From Bradyrhizobium sp. URHD0069 (GTDB lineage Bacteria; Pseudomonadota; Alphaproteobacteria; Rhizobiales; Xanthobacteraceae): a stretch of DNA of 64,000 bases. Each line of letters starts with the position of its first letter. Positions within the stretch are counted from its first letter, which is position 1. The stretch lies in the NCBI RefSeq assembly GCF_000701345.1, contig NZ_JNIJ01000008.1, positions 124,001-188,000 of the forward strand, read 5' to 3'. A program made the position numbers and the translations under genes. Below are positions 1 to 9,549 of the stretch, piece by piece. Under the pieces are notes generated by a model. It had not been told where the DNA came from. It saw only the letters and a list, made by a program, of their open reading frames with translations, and searched no databases.

Positions 1-33
1 CGGCTTCGCGGACGATACGCCAGCGGGCCGACG

Positions 34-345
34 ATGCCGAACGGCGAACCTGAATTTGGCTGGCGAGAATTTCAGACGCCGCCAATCCAACATGAAGCCG
101 CTGCCGAGATCGAGCGCCTGCGCGCCTGCCTCACCGCCGCCCTTGGCGATCATGTTGTGGTGCCGAAAGCCGCGCTCGCTTGGCTGCATGGCGAAGGCCC
201 GGACGCTGACGGGAAATGGTTCGGCGAAGGTGAACTCGCGGCCGCACCTCTGGCTGGCAAATATCCGCGCAGATATTGGTGGCGTTCGAAATTCCGCGCC
301 ATGATCGAATCGCCCAACCCATCAGCGGGAGCGTCGGAACGATGA
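34..345 (+). CDS. Hypothetical protein of integrated element
   Basis: A 103-residue soluble protein that I do not recognise. The frame is open to the window edge, so it may begin upstream; no ribosome binding site precedes the ATG. It has an N-terminal helix with IERLRACL and a Trp-rich C-terminal part (YWWRSKF). Its stop overlaps the next start (ATGA at 342-345). That coupling, and the recombinase downstream, place it in the terminal cluster of an integrated element. The function is unknown. Confidence 0.5.
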   Translation: MPNGEPEFGWREFQTPPIQHEAAAEIERLRACLTAALGDHVVVPKAALAWLHGEGPDADGKWFGEGELAAAPLAGKYPRRYWWRSKFRAMIESPNPSAGASER

Positions 346-575
346 GCCGTTGGCTAGACGAACTCGGTTATAGCTTGTGCTGGCGAAGCGGCTGGCTGGC
401 CGGTCTATGGGCGCGTATCTGGTATCACTACCGCTGCCCGTATCCGATCATCGCAGATCACAGTGCCCGCGCGTGTGTCGCGGCCGGTCATTGTGGATGC
501 GATAACGGCCCGCGCTTGCTGGCATCAACGCCCCCTCCCCCACAACTCCCATCTACAGGGGAGAGTAAGCCGTGA
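342..575 (+). CDS. Hypothetical small protein of integrated element
   Basis: A 77-residue protein starting at the ATG that overlaps the previous stop and ending in a GTGA overlap with the next gene. It begins MSRWLDELGYSL, has a Trp-rich middle (LAGLWARIWYHY), several cysteines and a Pro-rich tail. No family is recognised. The case for it being real is translational coupling on both sides and its place between other element genes, not homology. Confidence 0.4.
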   Translation: MSRWLDELGYSLCWRSGWLAGLWARIWYHYRCPYPIIADHSARACVAAGHCGCDNGPRLLASTPPPPQLPSTGESKP

Positions 576-979
576 GCAGGGCCCATCAACCGCTAAAAGC
601 ATCTGAGGTAGCCGCCCGCTATGGCCTTTCGGCGCGGCATTGGACTAGGCTTGCCGCCGCCGGCAAGGTTCCGGGGGCTTGGCAGCCGGTTGGCGCAAGA
701 GGCCATTGGCTTTTCAACGCAGAAGCCCTCGATACATGGCGCAAGAACAACCTTAAAGAGGTGTCGCAATGGCAGGGCTTTACAAGCGGGGCAACATCTG
801 GTGGGGCCGCGCCCAGCGTCAAAATAAAGAGCAGCGGGTTAGCCTCGAAACAGCGAATAGAGCAATTGCTGAAAAGCGTCTTAGGGAATGGCTCGGGGAA
901 CTCGATGCCATCAAATGGGGCGATAAGCCGAGGCGGACGTTTAACGAAGCTGCGGAGCGGTTCGTCCGAGAGCACATGA
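572..979 (+). CDS. Excisionase-like helix-turn-helix protein
   Basis: It starts at a GTG preceded by GGGGAGAG and overlapping the upstream stop. Residues 8-55 resemble an excisionase/MerR-type DNA-binding helix-turn-helix (LKASEVAARYGLSARHW, a GxW wing, then ALDTWR). Such proteins control the direction of recombination by the neighbouring integrase. The frame continues as low-complexity Ser/Gly-rich sequence to 979, overlapping the integrase by about 210 bp. The last 70 residues therefore look like read-through of the integrase gene and may not be made as annotated. The DNA-binding half is convincing; the C-terminal end is doubtful. Confidence 0.6.
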   Translation: MSRAHQPLKASEVAARYGLSARHWTRLAAAGKVPGAWQPVGARGHWLFNAEALDTWRKNNLKEVSQWQGFTSGATSGGAAPSVKIKSSGLASKQRIEQLLKSVLGNGSGNSMPSNGAISRGGRLTKLRSGSSEST

Positions 980-1815
980 TAACCATCAAGCCATCAACCG
1001 CGCGCCGATATGGCGACAGTCTGAAACACCTCGCCCTGCAATTCGGAGACAAGACGCTTGACGAAATCAAGAGTGGCGCACTCTCTGACTTCGAAACGGC
1101 GCGCCGGTCGGAAGGCGTCACCGCCGCAACGATCCGCCGCGACCTAAGCTGCCTGTCCGGGATCTTCACTTCGGCGATCGATTGGGAATGGATCGAAGAC
1201 GGCGGGAATCCCGTCACGTCCTATATGCGCCGGCGGGCCAAGCGCGGGCTGAAGGAAGCCCCGCCACGGACTCGCTACCTGTCCCCCGAGGAGGAGGGCG
1301 CGCTATTGGCGGCGGCAACGGATGGGCCTCGGCTGGCTATGGCCTTAGCGATCGATACCGGCCTACGGCGGGAAGAGCTTTTCAGCCTTACGTGGCTTCA
1401 GGTGGACCAAATCAGGGCGCGCATTGCGACCACGGCGGCAACCAAGACCGGCAAAATCCGCCACGTCCCCCTGCCCCTGCGGTCGGCACAAAACCTGGCA
1501 CAGTCGGCGCGGCATTTGGATTGCGCTTTTGTGCTCCGGAATCCGGACACGGGCACGCGATATCTGGCCATGAACAAGGGCCTCAAGGCAGCCATGCGGC
1601 GGGCCGGGATAGGCGACCTTTGTTGGCATGATCTACGCCGTACCGCGGCCTGCCGATGGCTCCAGCGCGACGGCAAAAGCATGGAAGAGGTCTCCACTCT
1701 GCTAGGCCATGGTGACGTGAAAATCACCAGCCAGCGATATGCGTTTCTCAAGAGCGAAGTGGTTGCGGAGAGTCTTTCAGGCCGCACAAAAACCGGCACA
1801 GGGACAGCGGTCTAA
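769..1815 (+). CDS. Tyrosine recombinase / phage-type integrase
   Basis: A 348-residue site-specific recombinase that would integrate and excise the element by strand exchange at att sites. An N-terminal SAM-like core-binding domain lies around residues 60-150 and the catalytic domain around 165-335. The catalytic set is complete: Arg200 in TGLRREEL, Lys in TKTGKIRHV, His287 and Arg290 in HDLRRT, His314 in LLGHGDV, and the nucleophile Tyr324 in SQRYAF. The start at 769 gives the usual MAGLYKRGNIWW N-terminus. It lies inside the 3' part of the excisionase-like frame and about 55 bp from the tRNA-Thr fragment. Confidence 0.93.
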   Translation: MAGLYKRGNIWWGRAQRQNKEQRVSLETANRAIAEKRLREWLGELDAIKWGDKPRRTFNEAAERFVREHMITIKPSTARRYGDSLKHLALQFGDKTLDEIKSGALSDFETARRSEGVTAATIRRDLSCLSGIFTSAIDWEWIEDGGNPVTSYMRRRAKRGLKEAPPRTRYLSPEEEGALLAAATDGPRLAMALAIDTGLRREELFSLTWLQVDQIRARIATTAATKTGKIRHVPLPLRSAQNLAQSARHLDCAFVLRNPDTGTRYLAMNKGLKAAMRRAGIGDLCWHDLRRTAACRWLQRDGKSMEEVSTLLGHGDVKITSQRYAFLKSEVVAESLSGRTKTGTGTAV

Positions 1816-1869
1816 ATCAAAGAAAGCTAGTAAAATAAGGCGTTTCTGCTACAATCTAAACTTAGGCAA

Positions 1870-1919
1870 TGGGTTTTGTAAACCGAAGGTCGGGAGTTCA
1901 ATCCTCTCAACCGGCACCA
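1870..1919 (+). other. Partial tRNA-Thr(TGT): anticodon arm to CCA, likely att site
   Basis: The sequence folds as the 3' part of a tRNA: anticodon arm 1870-1886 with loop TTTGTAA (anticodon TGT), variable loop 1887-1891, T-arm 1892-1908 (GGGAG/CTCTC around TTCAATC), acceptor strand AACCGGC, discriminator A and CCA. The matching 5' acceptor and D-arm are absent upstream; the preceding bases are AT-rich and unrelated. A 3' tRNA fragment beside an integrase is the usual mark of a duplicated attachment site. I infer that this is the distal att site and that the intact tRNA-Thr lies beyond the left edge. Confidence 0.8.
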
Positions 1920-2105
1920 TCACTTGTCCCTTAAAATAAAGAGTTTTTACGGTTCAGACTTCGTTCTGTTGCCTGTTTCCGTGTTGCAAGGCGTTGCGAG
2001 CCGATACAACGGCGCTCCGGATTGCCGAAGCGTGCCAAAATGGCCTACGCTGACATAAGGCCATCTAGCGAATTGGCTAAAGTTGGCCGCAGGGGGGATA
2101 AAAAC

Positions 2106-3509
2106 ATGGCTCCAGCAACATTACGGTCTCGCATCGTACTCGGCGCAAGCGCTGCGGCAATCATCGGCACCGCGGCGCTCGCACAAACGCCGCCACCCGC
2201 GCCGGCTCCCGCCGCTCCGGCAGCGTCGGCTTACCCGCCCACCGCGACGATCACCACGCCCGGTTATCCCGGCGTCGGTCCGGCCGATTCCAAGCTTCGC
2301 GTCGTCGGTTTGCCCAGCGGCAAAAAGGTGCATCTGCTCCCCGCCACGCTCGAAACCACGCAGTGGGGCTGGTTCGACAATGCCCAAGCGCCGGTGCTGC
2401 GCGTCAAGTCCGGCGACACCATCGTGTTGGAAACGATGATGCACAGCCACAATCAGGTGGTTCCGGGCACCACGATCGAAGAGATCAAAAAGACGCGTAC
2501 GGATTTTCCCGGCCGCGGGCCGCACACGCTGACCGGACCGATTTATATCGAGGAAGCGCAGCCGGGCGACGTGCTCAAGGTGAGGCTCAACAAGATCGTT
2601 CCGCGCTCTTACGCGACGAACTTCAACGTGCCGGGAATGTTCGGCCAGTTCCCGAACGTCTATCAAGACGGCCAAGTCAAATATCTGTATCTCGACCTCG
2701 ACAGCATGACGACCGAATTCCTGCCCGGCGTCGTCCTGCCGCTGCGGCCGTTCCCCGGCACAATCGGTGTCGCGCGCAAGGAGCCGGGACGCTACTCAAG
2801 CGTGCCGCCGGGAGAATTCGCCGGCAACATGGATATCCGCGACTTCGTCGCCGGCAGCTCGCTTTATGTGCCGGTGCATGTGGCCGGCGCACTGTTGTGG
2901 ACCGGCGATTCTCATGCGGGCCAAGGCAACGGCGAAGTCAACCTCACCGCGATTGAGACCGCCTACAAGGAATTCAACATCACGGTGGAAGTCATCAAGG
3001 GCAAGCCGCTCGACTTCCCGCGCATCGAGACGGCGAAGTCATGGATCACCATGGGCTTCGACCAAGACATGAACAAAGCCTGGGCGCAGGCTAAGGCGCA
3101 AACCGTCAAGTTCCTTGCTGAGCAGCGCAGCGTCCCTCCCGAACAAGCCGAGAAATTAATGGCCAGCGTTTCCGATTGCCGTGTCTCGCAGGTCGTCAAC
3201 GTCAAGAAAGGCATCCACTGCCTCAATCCAAAGAATGTGCGCGACAAGGAAGACATGGAACGCCCGACCAAAGAGACGTCGAAATATCTGGTCTCGCACG
3301 CCAAGGACGCCGACCTGAACAAGGCAATGAACGAAGCCTCGATGGGTATGATCAAGCTGCTCGAGTCGGATAGGAAGGTTGCCCGGCTCGACGCCTATGG
3401 GCTCGCCAGCGCGGCGATGGATTGCCGGGTCGGGGCAATCTCGGACACCGAGAAGAATGTCCATTGCCTGATGCCGAAGAGCATCTGGGTCGCGGACGGC
3501 AAGCGGTAA
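2106..3509 (+). CDS. Secreted acetamidase/formamidase family protein
   Basis: A 467-residue protein. The ATG at 2106 follows a G-rich Shine-Dalgarno and gives a signal peptide (hydrophobic run then ALAQ), so it is exported. A Pro/Ala linker is followed by an FmdA/AmdA-type beta domain (DTIVLETMMHSHNQV, GPIYIEEAQPGD, GDSHAGQGNGEV), the fold that hydrolyses short amides to acid and ammonia. The last 140 residues are an added helical part with two similar blocks (SVSDCRVSQVV..GIHCL and SAAMDCRVGAIS..VHCLMPK) carrying paired cysteines. The duplicated C-terminal module is not part of the plain family. The substrate is unknown. It lies 8 bp ahead of the metal-binding protein gene. Confidence 0.8.
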   Translation: MAPATLRSRIVLGASAAAIIGTAALAQTPPPAPAPAAPAASAYPPTATITTPGYPGVGPADSKLRVVGLPSGKKVHLLPATLETTQWGWFDNAQAPVLRVKSGDTIVLETMMHSHNQVVPGTTIEEIKKTRTDFPGRGPHTLTGPIYIEEAQPGDVLKVRLNKIVPRSYATNFNVPGMFGQFPNVYQDGQVKYLYLDLDSMTTEFLPGVVLPLRPFPGTIGVARKEPGRYSSVPPGEFAGNMDIRDFVAGSSLYVPVHVAGALLWTGDSHAGQGNGEVNLTAIETAYKEFNITVEVIKGKPLDFPRIETAKSWITMGFDQDMNKAWAQAKAQTVKFLAEQRSVPPEQAEKLMASVSDCRVSQVVNVKKGIHCLNPKNVRDKEDMERPTKETSKYLVSHAKDADLNKAMNEASMGMIKLLESDRKVARLDAYGLASAAMDCRVGAISDTEKNVHCLMPKSIWVADGKR

Positions 3510-3517
3510 CGAAAGGC

Positions 3518-4468
3518 ATGGAAGCGCCGCCCCGCGCGGCCCTTCCTCATGTCAAATCCATGGTGTTGCGCTTCGCTGTCATCGCCACTTGGCTCGCCTT
3601 GCTGTCGCCGGGATTTGCGCAGGAGCGTATCCAAGTTGTAACCACTACGACCGACTTGCGCAGCCTTACAGAGGCCGTAGGCGGCGACCGGATCGCGGCG
3701 GTCAATCTCGTTCCGGCGAGCATGGATGCCGAGGACTATCAGCCCAAACCGCAGGACGTCCTGCGCCTCAAGAACGCGCACATGCTCGTGCGCGTGGGGC
3801 TCGACTACGATCTGTGGATCGATCGACTGCTGGTACAGGCTGGCAAGCGCGAAATTGCCCGCGGCGGTCCCGGCTATGTCGATGCCTCTTTTGCCATCGC
3901 CGCGCTGGAGCTTCGCGGGATGAGCGTCGGCCCCGGCGATGGGCACGCCCATGGCAGCGGCAATCCGCATTATTGGCTCGATCCCAAGAATGCGGAAATT
4001 ATCACCGGCACGATTCTCGAGGCATTGGCGCGTATCGACCCGGCCAATGCGGCACGATACGAGGCCAATCGATTGGCCTTCCTCGCCCGCCTGCGAGTCA
4101 AGCTGGTGGAGTGGGAAGAAAAGCTGGCGCCGTTGAAATCCACGCCGATCGTTGCCTATCACAATAGCTGGCCGTATTTTGCGCGCCGCTTCCGACTGGA
4201 TTTTGCAGGATTTATCGAGACCAAGCCTGGTGTGCCGCCGAGCCCCGCGCATCTTGCCGGCATCGTCAAGACCATGCGTGAACGCGGGGTGCGAATCGTC
4301 GTGCGCGAACCGCACGAGCCGGACCGCGATGTGGCGTTCGTGGCGAGCAAGGCCGGGGCTTCGGTTGTCATACTGGCCGCGTCGGTCGGCGCGCTGCCGG
4401 AAGCCAGCGATTACATTTCCCTTTTTGACGTAAACGTCGAGGCCCTGAAATCGGCGGCGGCCCGATGA
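3518..4468 (+). CDS. Metal (Zn/Mn) ABC transporter substrate-binding protein
   Basis: A periplasmic ZnuA/TroA-type protein of 316 residues that would capture a divalent metal and pass it to the permease. The signal peptide is FAVIATWLALLSPGFAQE; a start at 3560 is an alternative, giving a shorter leader. Expected ligand positions are present: a short His-containing loop (GDGHAHGSG), NPHYWLDP, AYHNSW, ETKPGVPPSP and the late Asp in ISLFDVNV. The metal-binding His-rich loop is very short. The stop overlaps the next start (ATGA). No ATP-binding gene adjoins it. Confidence 0.88.
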   Translation: MEAPPRAALPHVKSMVLRFAVIATWLALLSPGFAQERIQVVTTTTDLRSLTEAVGGDRIAAVNLVPASMDAEDYQPKPQDVLRLKNAHMLVRVGLDYDLWIDRLLVQAGKREIARGGPGYVDASFAIAALELRGMSVGPGDGHAHGSGNPHYWLDPKNAEIITGTILEALARIDPANAARYEANRLAFLARLRVKLVEWEEKLAPLKSTPIVAYHNSWPYFARRFRLDFAGFIETKPGVPPSPAHLAGIVKTMRERGVRIVVREPHEPDRDVAFVASKAGASVVILAASVGALPEASDYISLFDVNVEALKSAAAR

Positions 4469-5736
4469 TTGACCCGCTTATGTTTCTCTGGCCGGCATTC
4501 CTGGTCGCGCTGTGTCTGGTCGGTATCCACGCCTATTTCGGCATTCTGGTTCTCGCGCGCAAAGTCATCTTTGTCGATCTGGCGCTTGCGCAGATCGCGG
4601 CGCTTGGCGCGACAGTCGCCTTCATGCTGGGTCATCCGGCGCAGAGCTTCGCGACCTATGGCTATTCGCTCGCATTCACATTGCTTGCGGCTGTACTGCT
4701 GGCCTTTACGCGGGCCTGGGGGACGCGGGTGCCGCAGGAGGCATTGATCGGGGTGATCTACGTCGTCGCGGCGGCGGCGGCCATCCTGCTCATCGAGCGC
4801 GCGCCGCAAGGCGCCGAACATCTCAAGCAAATTTTGACCGGAAATATTCTCACCAGCGGCCTTAATGAGGTTGCCGGCATTGTCCCGCTCTACGCCGCGA
4901 TCGGGCTGCTGCACTGGCTGTTGCGCAGACAGATGAGTGGAACGGGGGCGCTTTTCTGGGAATTCGTGTTCTATGCGAGTTTTGGCGTGGTGGTGACCAG
5001 TTCGGTTGCGATTGCCGGGGTGCTGCTGGTCTTTTCGTTTCTCATCGTTCCCGCCGCCATCGGCGTCATGTTTGCGTCGTCGCTGGCAAGACAGATCGTG
5101 ATCGGCTGGATTGTCGGCACGATCACCAGCGCAGCCGGCCTTGCCGCCTCTTTTGCTTTTGATTTGCCGACCGGCGCCGCCATGGTCTGCGGTTTTGGTG
5201 GCGCATTGGCCATCGCCGGGCTGCTGTACCCTTTTCTGCGGGGCAATCGCCAACATGCATTGCGCGTTGCGATCGCAACTGTCCGCTGGGGTTTTGCCGT
5301 AATCTTGGCGGGCTCGGCAATCCAACTGGCGGCAGCGCCGCGCGCCGACCAACCGCTCCTCGACATGATGGAAGTCGCGGCTCCTTCGTTGCGAGCGCTG
5401 TATTTCACCCGTGCCGAGCAGACTACCTTCGTGGAGGCCAGCGATTACGCCGAGCGTTACCACATGGAGGCCGAGCGCCTCAACAGTTTGGAAAAACGCA
5501 ACCGCACCGAAGGCGTGGCGTTCGATGACGTCAGCGTTGCCCGAATCTCCTCGTTCCTGAAATCCTATGGGGAAATGCGAAAGGGCGAACAATTCGTCAT
5601 GGGCGAAGTTCGCGCGCGGGCGCGCGAGCGTGTTCGATGGAGCGTGAGCTTGGGCTTGCTCGCGCTAGCACTGGCGTCTGCCCCAATTCGCTGGCGACGC
5701 CTTTGGACGCCTGGAATGGGTCAGGCTCGGTCATAG
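4465..5736 (+). CDS. Metal ABC-3 family permease with extra C-terminal domain
   Basis: Residues 1-270 form a ZnuB-like membrane permease of about eight hydrophobic segments (start MIDPLMFLWPAF; VFSFLIVPAAIGVMFA near 190). Plain family members end there at 260-290 residues. This one continues to 423 residues: another membrane segment (WGFAVILAGSAIQLAA), a charged helical region of about 110 residues (MEVAAPSLRALYF to EVRARARERV), and a final hydrophobic helix. The extra part would be a soluble loop between two helices. It is coupled to the binding-protein gene by ATGA. The missing ATPase and the added domain are the odd points. Confidence 0.85.
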   Translation: MIDPLMFLWPAFLVALCLVGIHAYFGILVLARKVIFVDLALAQIAALGATVAFMLGHPAQSFATYGYSLAFTLLAAVLLAFTRAWGTRVPQEALIGVIYVVAAAAAILLIERAPQGAEHLKQILTGNILTSGLNEVAGIVPLYAAIGLLHWLLRRQMSGTGALFWEFVFYASFGVVVTSSVAIAGVLLVFSFLIVPAAIGVMFASSLARQIVIGWIVGTITSAAGLAASFAFDLPTGAAMVCGFGGALAIAGLLYPFLRGNRQHALRVAIATVRWGFAVILAGSAIQLAAAPRADQPLLDMMEVAAPSLRALYFTRAEQTTFVEASDYAERYHMEAERLNSLEKRNRTEGVAFDDVSVARISSFLKSYGEMRKGEQFVMGEVRARARERVRWSVSLGLLALALASAPIRWRRLWTPGMGQARS

Positions 5737-5823
5737 CGATGATACTCACCGCATGTCCACTGCTCCGCAGTGAGCGGAAGTCTTTCTGTTGCCAAACAAG
5801 AGGCCCCGTTAATCGGACTCTTG

Positions 5824-7152
<1,329 letters not shown>

Positions 7153-7734
7153 GTGCGCCTCCTATTATTTCAGGACATCACCTCGCATCTTTACCTCGCA
7201 TTTTTTCAGCGCTTGAATTTCTCGCGGCCCAAGGACCCTGCGCGTGTTTACAATCGCGACATCTGGACATCGGTGTGTGTCCGCAACGCCCGACCTCAGG
7301 AGAGCTTTGAACCACCCGAGGAGAACTCCAACAGCCTTCGCTAACGCCCCGTCTGTCCGGGACCGAAAGCGCGGGAGGAGTGTAATCTCTAAGCGGGAGG
7401 AGTGTAATCTCTAACAGGACTGCCATCTTATAAGACTTTTGGCTCACAATGGGCAGCCGCTCCGCTACGGCCGATTTCCCAAAATCGGGATGCACATGAT
7501 CGCGAACGCCAACGCCAGCATGATATCGAGAGGGTTCACCATGGGCCATTTCCCGTATCAGGGAGGCGGTTGCATTCGCGTTCGTTGCGAACCAGCCAAT
7601 CCGCTGCCTTGATTAAATTCCTCGCGAGTCTGCCAGCTTCCCCGGCCCCACCCTCGCCAGATTAAGTTTACGATAGGGACAGGCTTCGGCGAGGAATCCC
7701 CACCGAAGCCATTGGGCAAAAGCTCAAACCGCGA
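7153..7734. other. Intergenic spacer without a convincing gene
   Basis: 582 bp between the amidohydrolase stop and the transporter start. It holds a 22-bp perfect tandem duplication (7371-7414) and, on the minus strand, a 25-codon hydrophobic reading frame (7542 to 7465, beginning MVNPLDIML) without a clear ribosome binding site. Nothing else could be supported. Confidence 0.5.
7371..7414. repeat. 22-bp perfect tandem duplication
   Basis: Two identical adjacent 22-bp units, 7371-7392 and 7393-7414, each containing GGGAGGAGTG followed by TAATCTCTAA. They lie in the spacer between transporter and amidohydrolase. This looks like a recent replication slip; no function is evident. Confidence 0.9.
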
Positions 7735-9243
7735 TCAGGCGGCCCGGACGTAGCCGTAACGCAGATTCGAGGGCTCCTTGGCGGCGAGCTCATACTCGCT
7801 CTTCAGGGCGGCCAGCCGGTCCTCGGAAAAGGTTGGCATCCTGATATTGTCGGCGGCCTTGAGCTTGATCCGGTACATCCGGGCCGCGTTGCCGCCGAAG
7901 ATCAACTGCTTGATCGCGCTGTCGGCGCCACCGAGCGGAGCAAAACCATATTTCTTCTGCATATCCTCAGGGATTTCGAGCCGACGCAGCGCTTCGATCT
8001 GCCACTGGGGCGACCCGTACCAAACCGAGTCGGTGCCCCATAGGACATGATCGACCCCCATGCCCTTGATCAGCGTGCCGACCAGAGCAGCGCAGAATTT
8101 GGGATGCGCCACGGCCGAGTTCGCAAACGACGTGCCAAGCTCCGCGTAGACGTTAGTGACCCCAAACTTTTGCGGAATTTCCGCGAGATCGGTGGCCCAC
8201 CGGATGCGGCCTGTGGACTCGAACTCGGCCCAGGCCTGGTCGGGCAGCTCGAGGAACGGACGCAGCGCCGAGTGATAGATGACGAAGTTCATCTGCGGCC
8301 AGTCTTTGGCAGCCTTGCCGATGTCCCAGGCGGTTGCGTACTCCCATACTCCGGCGAAGGATTTCTCGTAATCGGGCGGCAGCAGACCCTTGTGAATGCA
8401 TAGCGTTGTGATCCCAGCTTTCACCGCCTTGTCGTAGAACGGATACATCACCTGCTCGTCGTCAAGCCGCCAGGGAAATTTCGACGGCGCAAGCGGGTCG
8501 CCGATCGTGTAGGACTTCCATGAATCGGGTTTGTAGACTGCGATCGCCTTGTCGACCTCATCCATCCAGCCTGGCTGCTTGGGCGTGATCACGGTGTGCG
8601 CCAGCAAGCGGCGTGAGCCCGCGAAGTCATTGACCATCTCGCGCGCTTTGGCGATTTGCTCGTTCGACAACAGCCACCAGCTCGGATCGTCGAACGGGGC
8701 GCCGCTCAGAAGCGCCATGGTGGTGTCGCTGTCGTAATAGATCTCCTTCATATAGTTCTGGAACTTGTAGCGGGCGAGCGACGACACGCCCTCCTGCTTC
8801 ATCTGCGGGTTCCAGTGCTGGCTGGCAAAGCTTGCGAGGTCCAGCAGCTCCTCATGCTTGAAATCGTCGCGCACGAAGTGGGTCTGGACGTCGAACACGA
8901 ACTGCCCTGCGAGACTTTGCGCCCGCGCCAGCATCATTTCAGGCTCGCGGGCCTCGGCCGCCGTGACCTGGAAGACGTTGCCGTAGATCTCGTTCATGGC
9001 GAGAAAGGCAGCCGCCATACCGCAGCTCGTTCGCATGAACTGCCGGCGGTTCAAGCCGAGCCGTTCGCCGTTAAGGTCGGCCAACTCATTAATGCGCGCC
9101 TCGACCTTCTTCTGGGTCGCGCTCTGCGAAGGCGGCAAATACTCGCCGTTCGATACAATCTGGGTCGGAACCGGCGTTGCGGCCGATGCCGCCTCGGCGC
9201 CTGCGACAAGGCGCTGTTCTCGTTCACTGAGCCAACTACCCAT
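7735..9243 (-). CDS. Amidohydrolase-2 family metal hydrolase, Tat-type leader
   Basis: A 502-residue TIM-barrel amidohydrolase (COG2159-like; relatives hydrolyse or decarboxylate ring-cleavage products). A strong GGAGGAGGA precedes the start. A twin-arginine-like motif (NRRQFMRTS) followed by a hydrophobic run sits about 60 residues in, an unusually late position. Metal-site motifs are FDVQTHF, CIHKG, YHSA and GTDSVWY. In the first, the usual HxH reads Gln-x-His, so the first ligand is changed. It is probably co-oriented with the MHS transporter. The substrate is unknown. Confidence 0.82.
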   Translation of the reverse strand: MGSWLSEREQRLVAGAEAASAATPVPTQIVSNGEYLPPSQSATQKKVEARINELADLNGERLGLNRRQFMRTSCGMAAAFLAMNEIYGNVFQVTAAEAREPEMMLARAQSLAGQFVFDVQTHFVRDDFKHEELLDLASFASQHWNPQMKQEGVSSLARYKFQNYMKEIYYDSDTTMALLSGAPFDDPSWWLLSNEQIAKAREMVNDFAGSRRLLAHTVITPKQPGWMDEVDKAIAVYKPDSWKSYTIGDPLAPSKFPWRLDDEQVMYPFYDKAVKAGITTLCIHKGLLPPDYEKSFAGVWEYATAWDIGKAAKDWPQMNFVIYHSALRPFLELPDQAWAEFESTGRIRWATDLAEIPQKFGVTNVYAELGTSFANSAVAHPKFCAALVGTLIKGMGVDHVLWGTDSVWYGSPQWQIEALRRLEIPEDMQKKYGFAPLGGADSAIKQLIFGGNAARMYRIKLKAADNIRMPTFSEDRLAALKSEYELAAKEPSNLRYGYVRAA

Positions 9244-9474
9244 CTTCCTCCTCCCTGTTTAAATGGTGATCGACCAGTTGCCGGTCGTTAACGGGGAGAA
9301 CGCTACACTCCGGATCTGCCCAAATCATGACGCGGGGTTTCCGTCGGGCTTGGACTACGCGCCGGTCTGTTTGAATGGCGCCGCGATCGAGGACAACGAG
9401 CCCGCGGTTCTCTTGGCGATGCGCGAACCGATTATTGGTCAGCTATCGAAGCCATGCCGTGCCTTCGTGGCCGG

Positions 9475-9549
9475 CACGCGAGCTCGCACCTGCCGTACAT
9501 TACGCATCCAAGTGAGCTGGCGGCCCTGCTGCTGGAAGTGGCGGGCTGA
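9475..9549 (+). pseudogene. Possible C-terminal remnant of an alpha/beta hydrolase
   Basis: The frame ending with TGA at 9547 reads HASSHLPYITHPSELAALL, like the end of alpha/beta hydrolases where the catalytic His is followed by a Pro-x-x-hydrophobic helix. No upstream hydrolase core is left. The stretch is short and the assignment rests on pattern only. Confidence 0.3.

Noticed and set aside
7465..7542. A 25-codon hydrophobic frame on the minus strand (MVNPLDIML...)
   Set aside because: No ribosome binding site, very short, and no match to a known small protein; hydrophobic stretches arise by chance.
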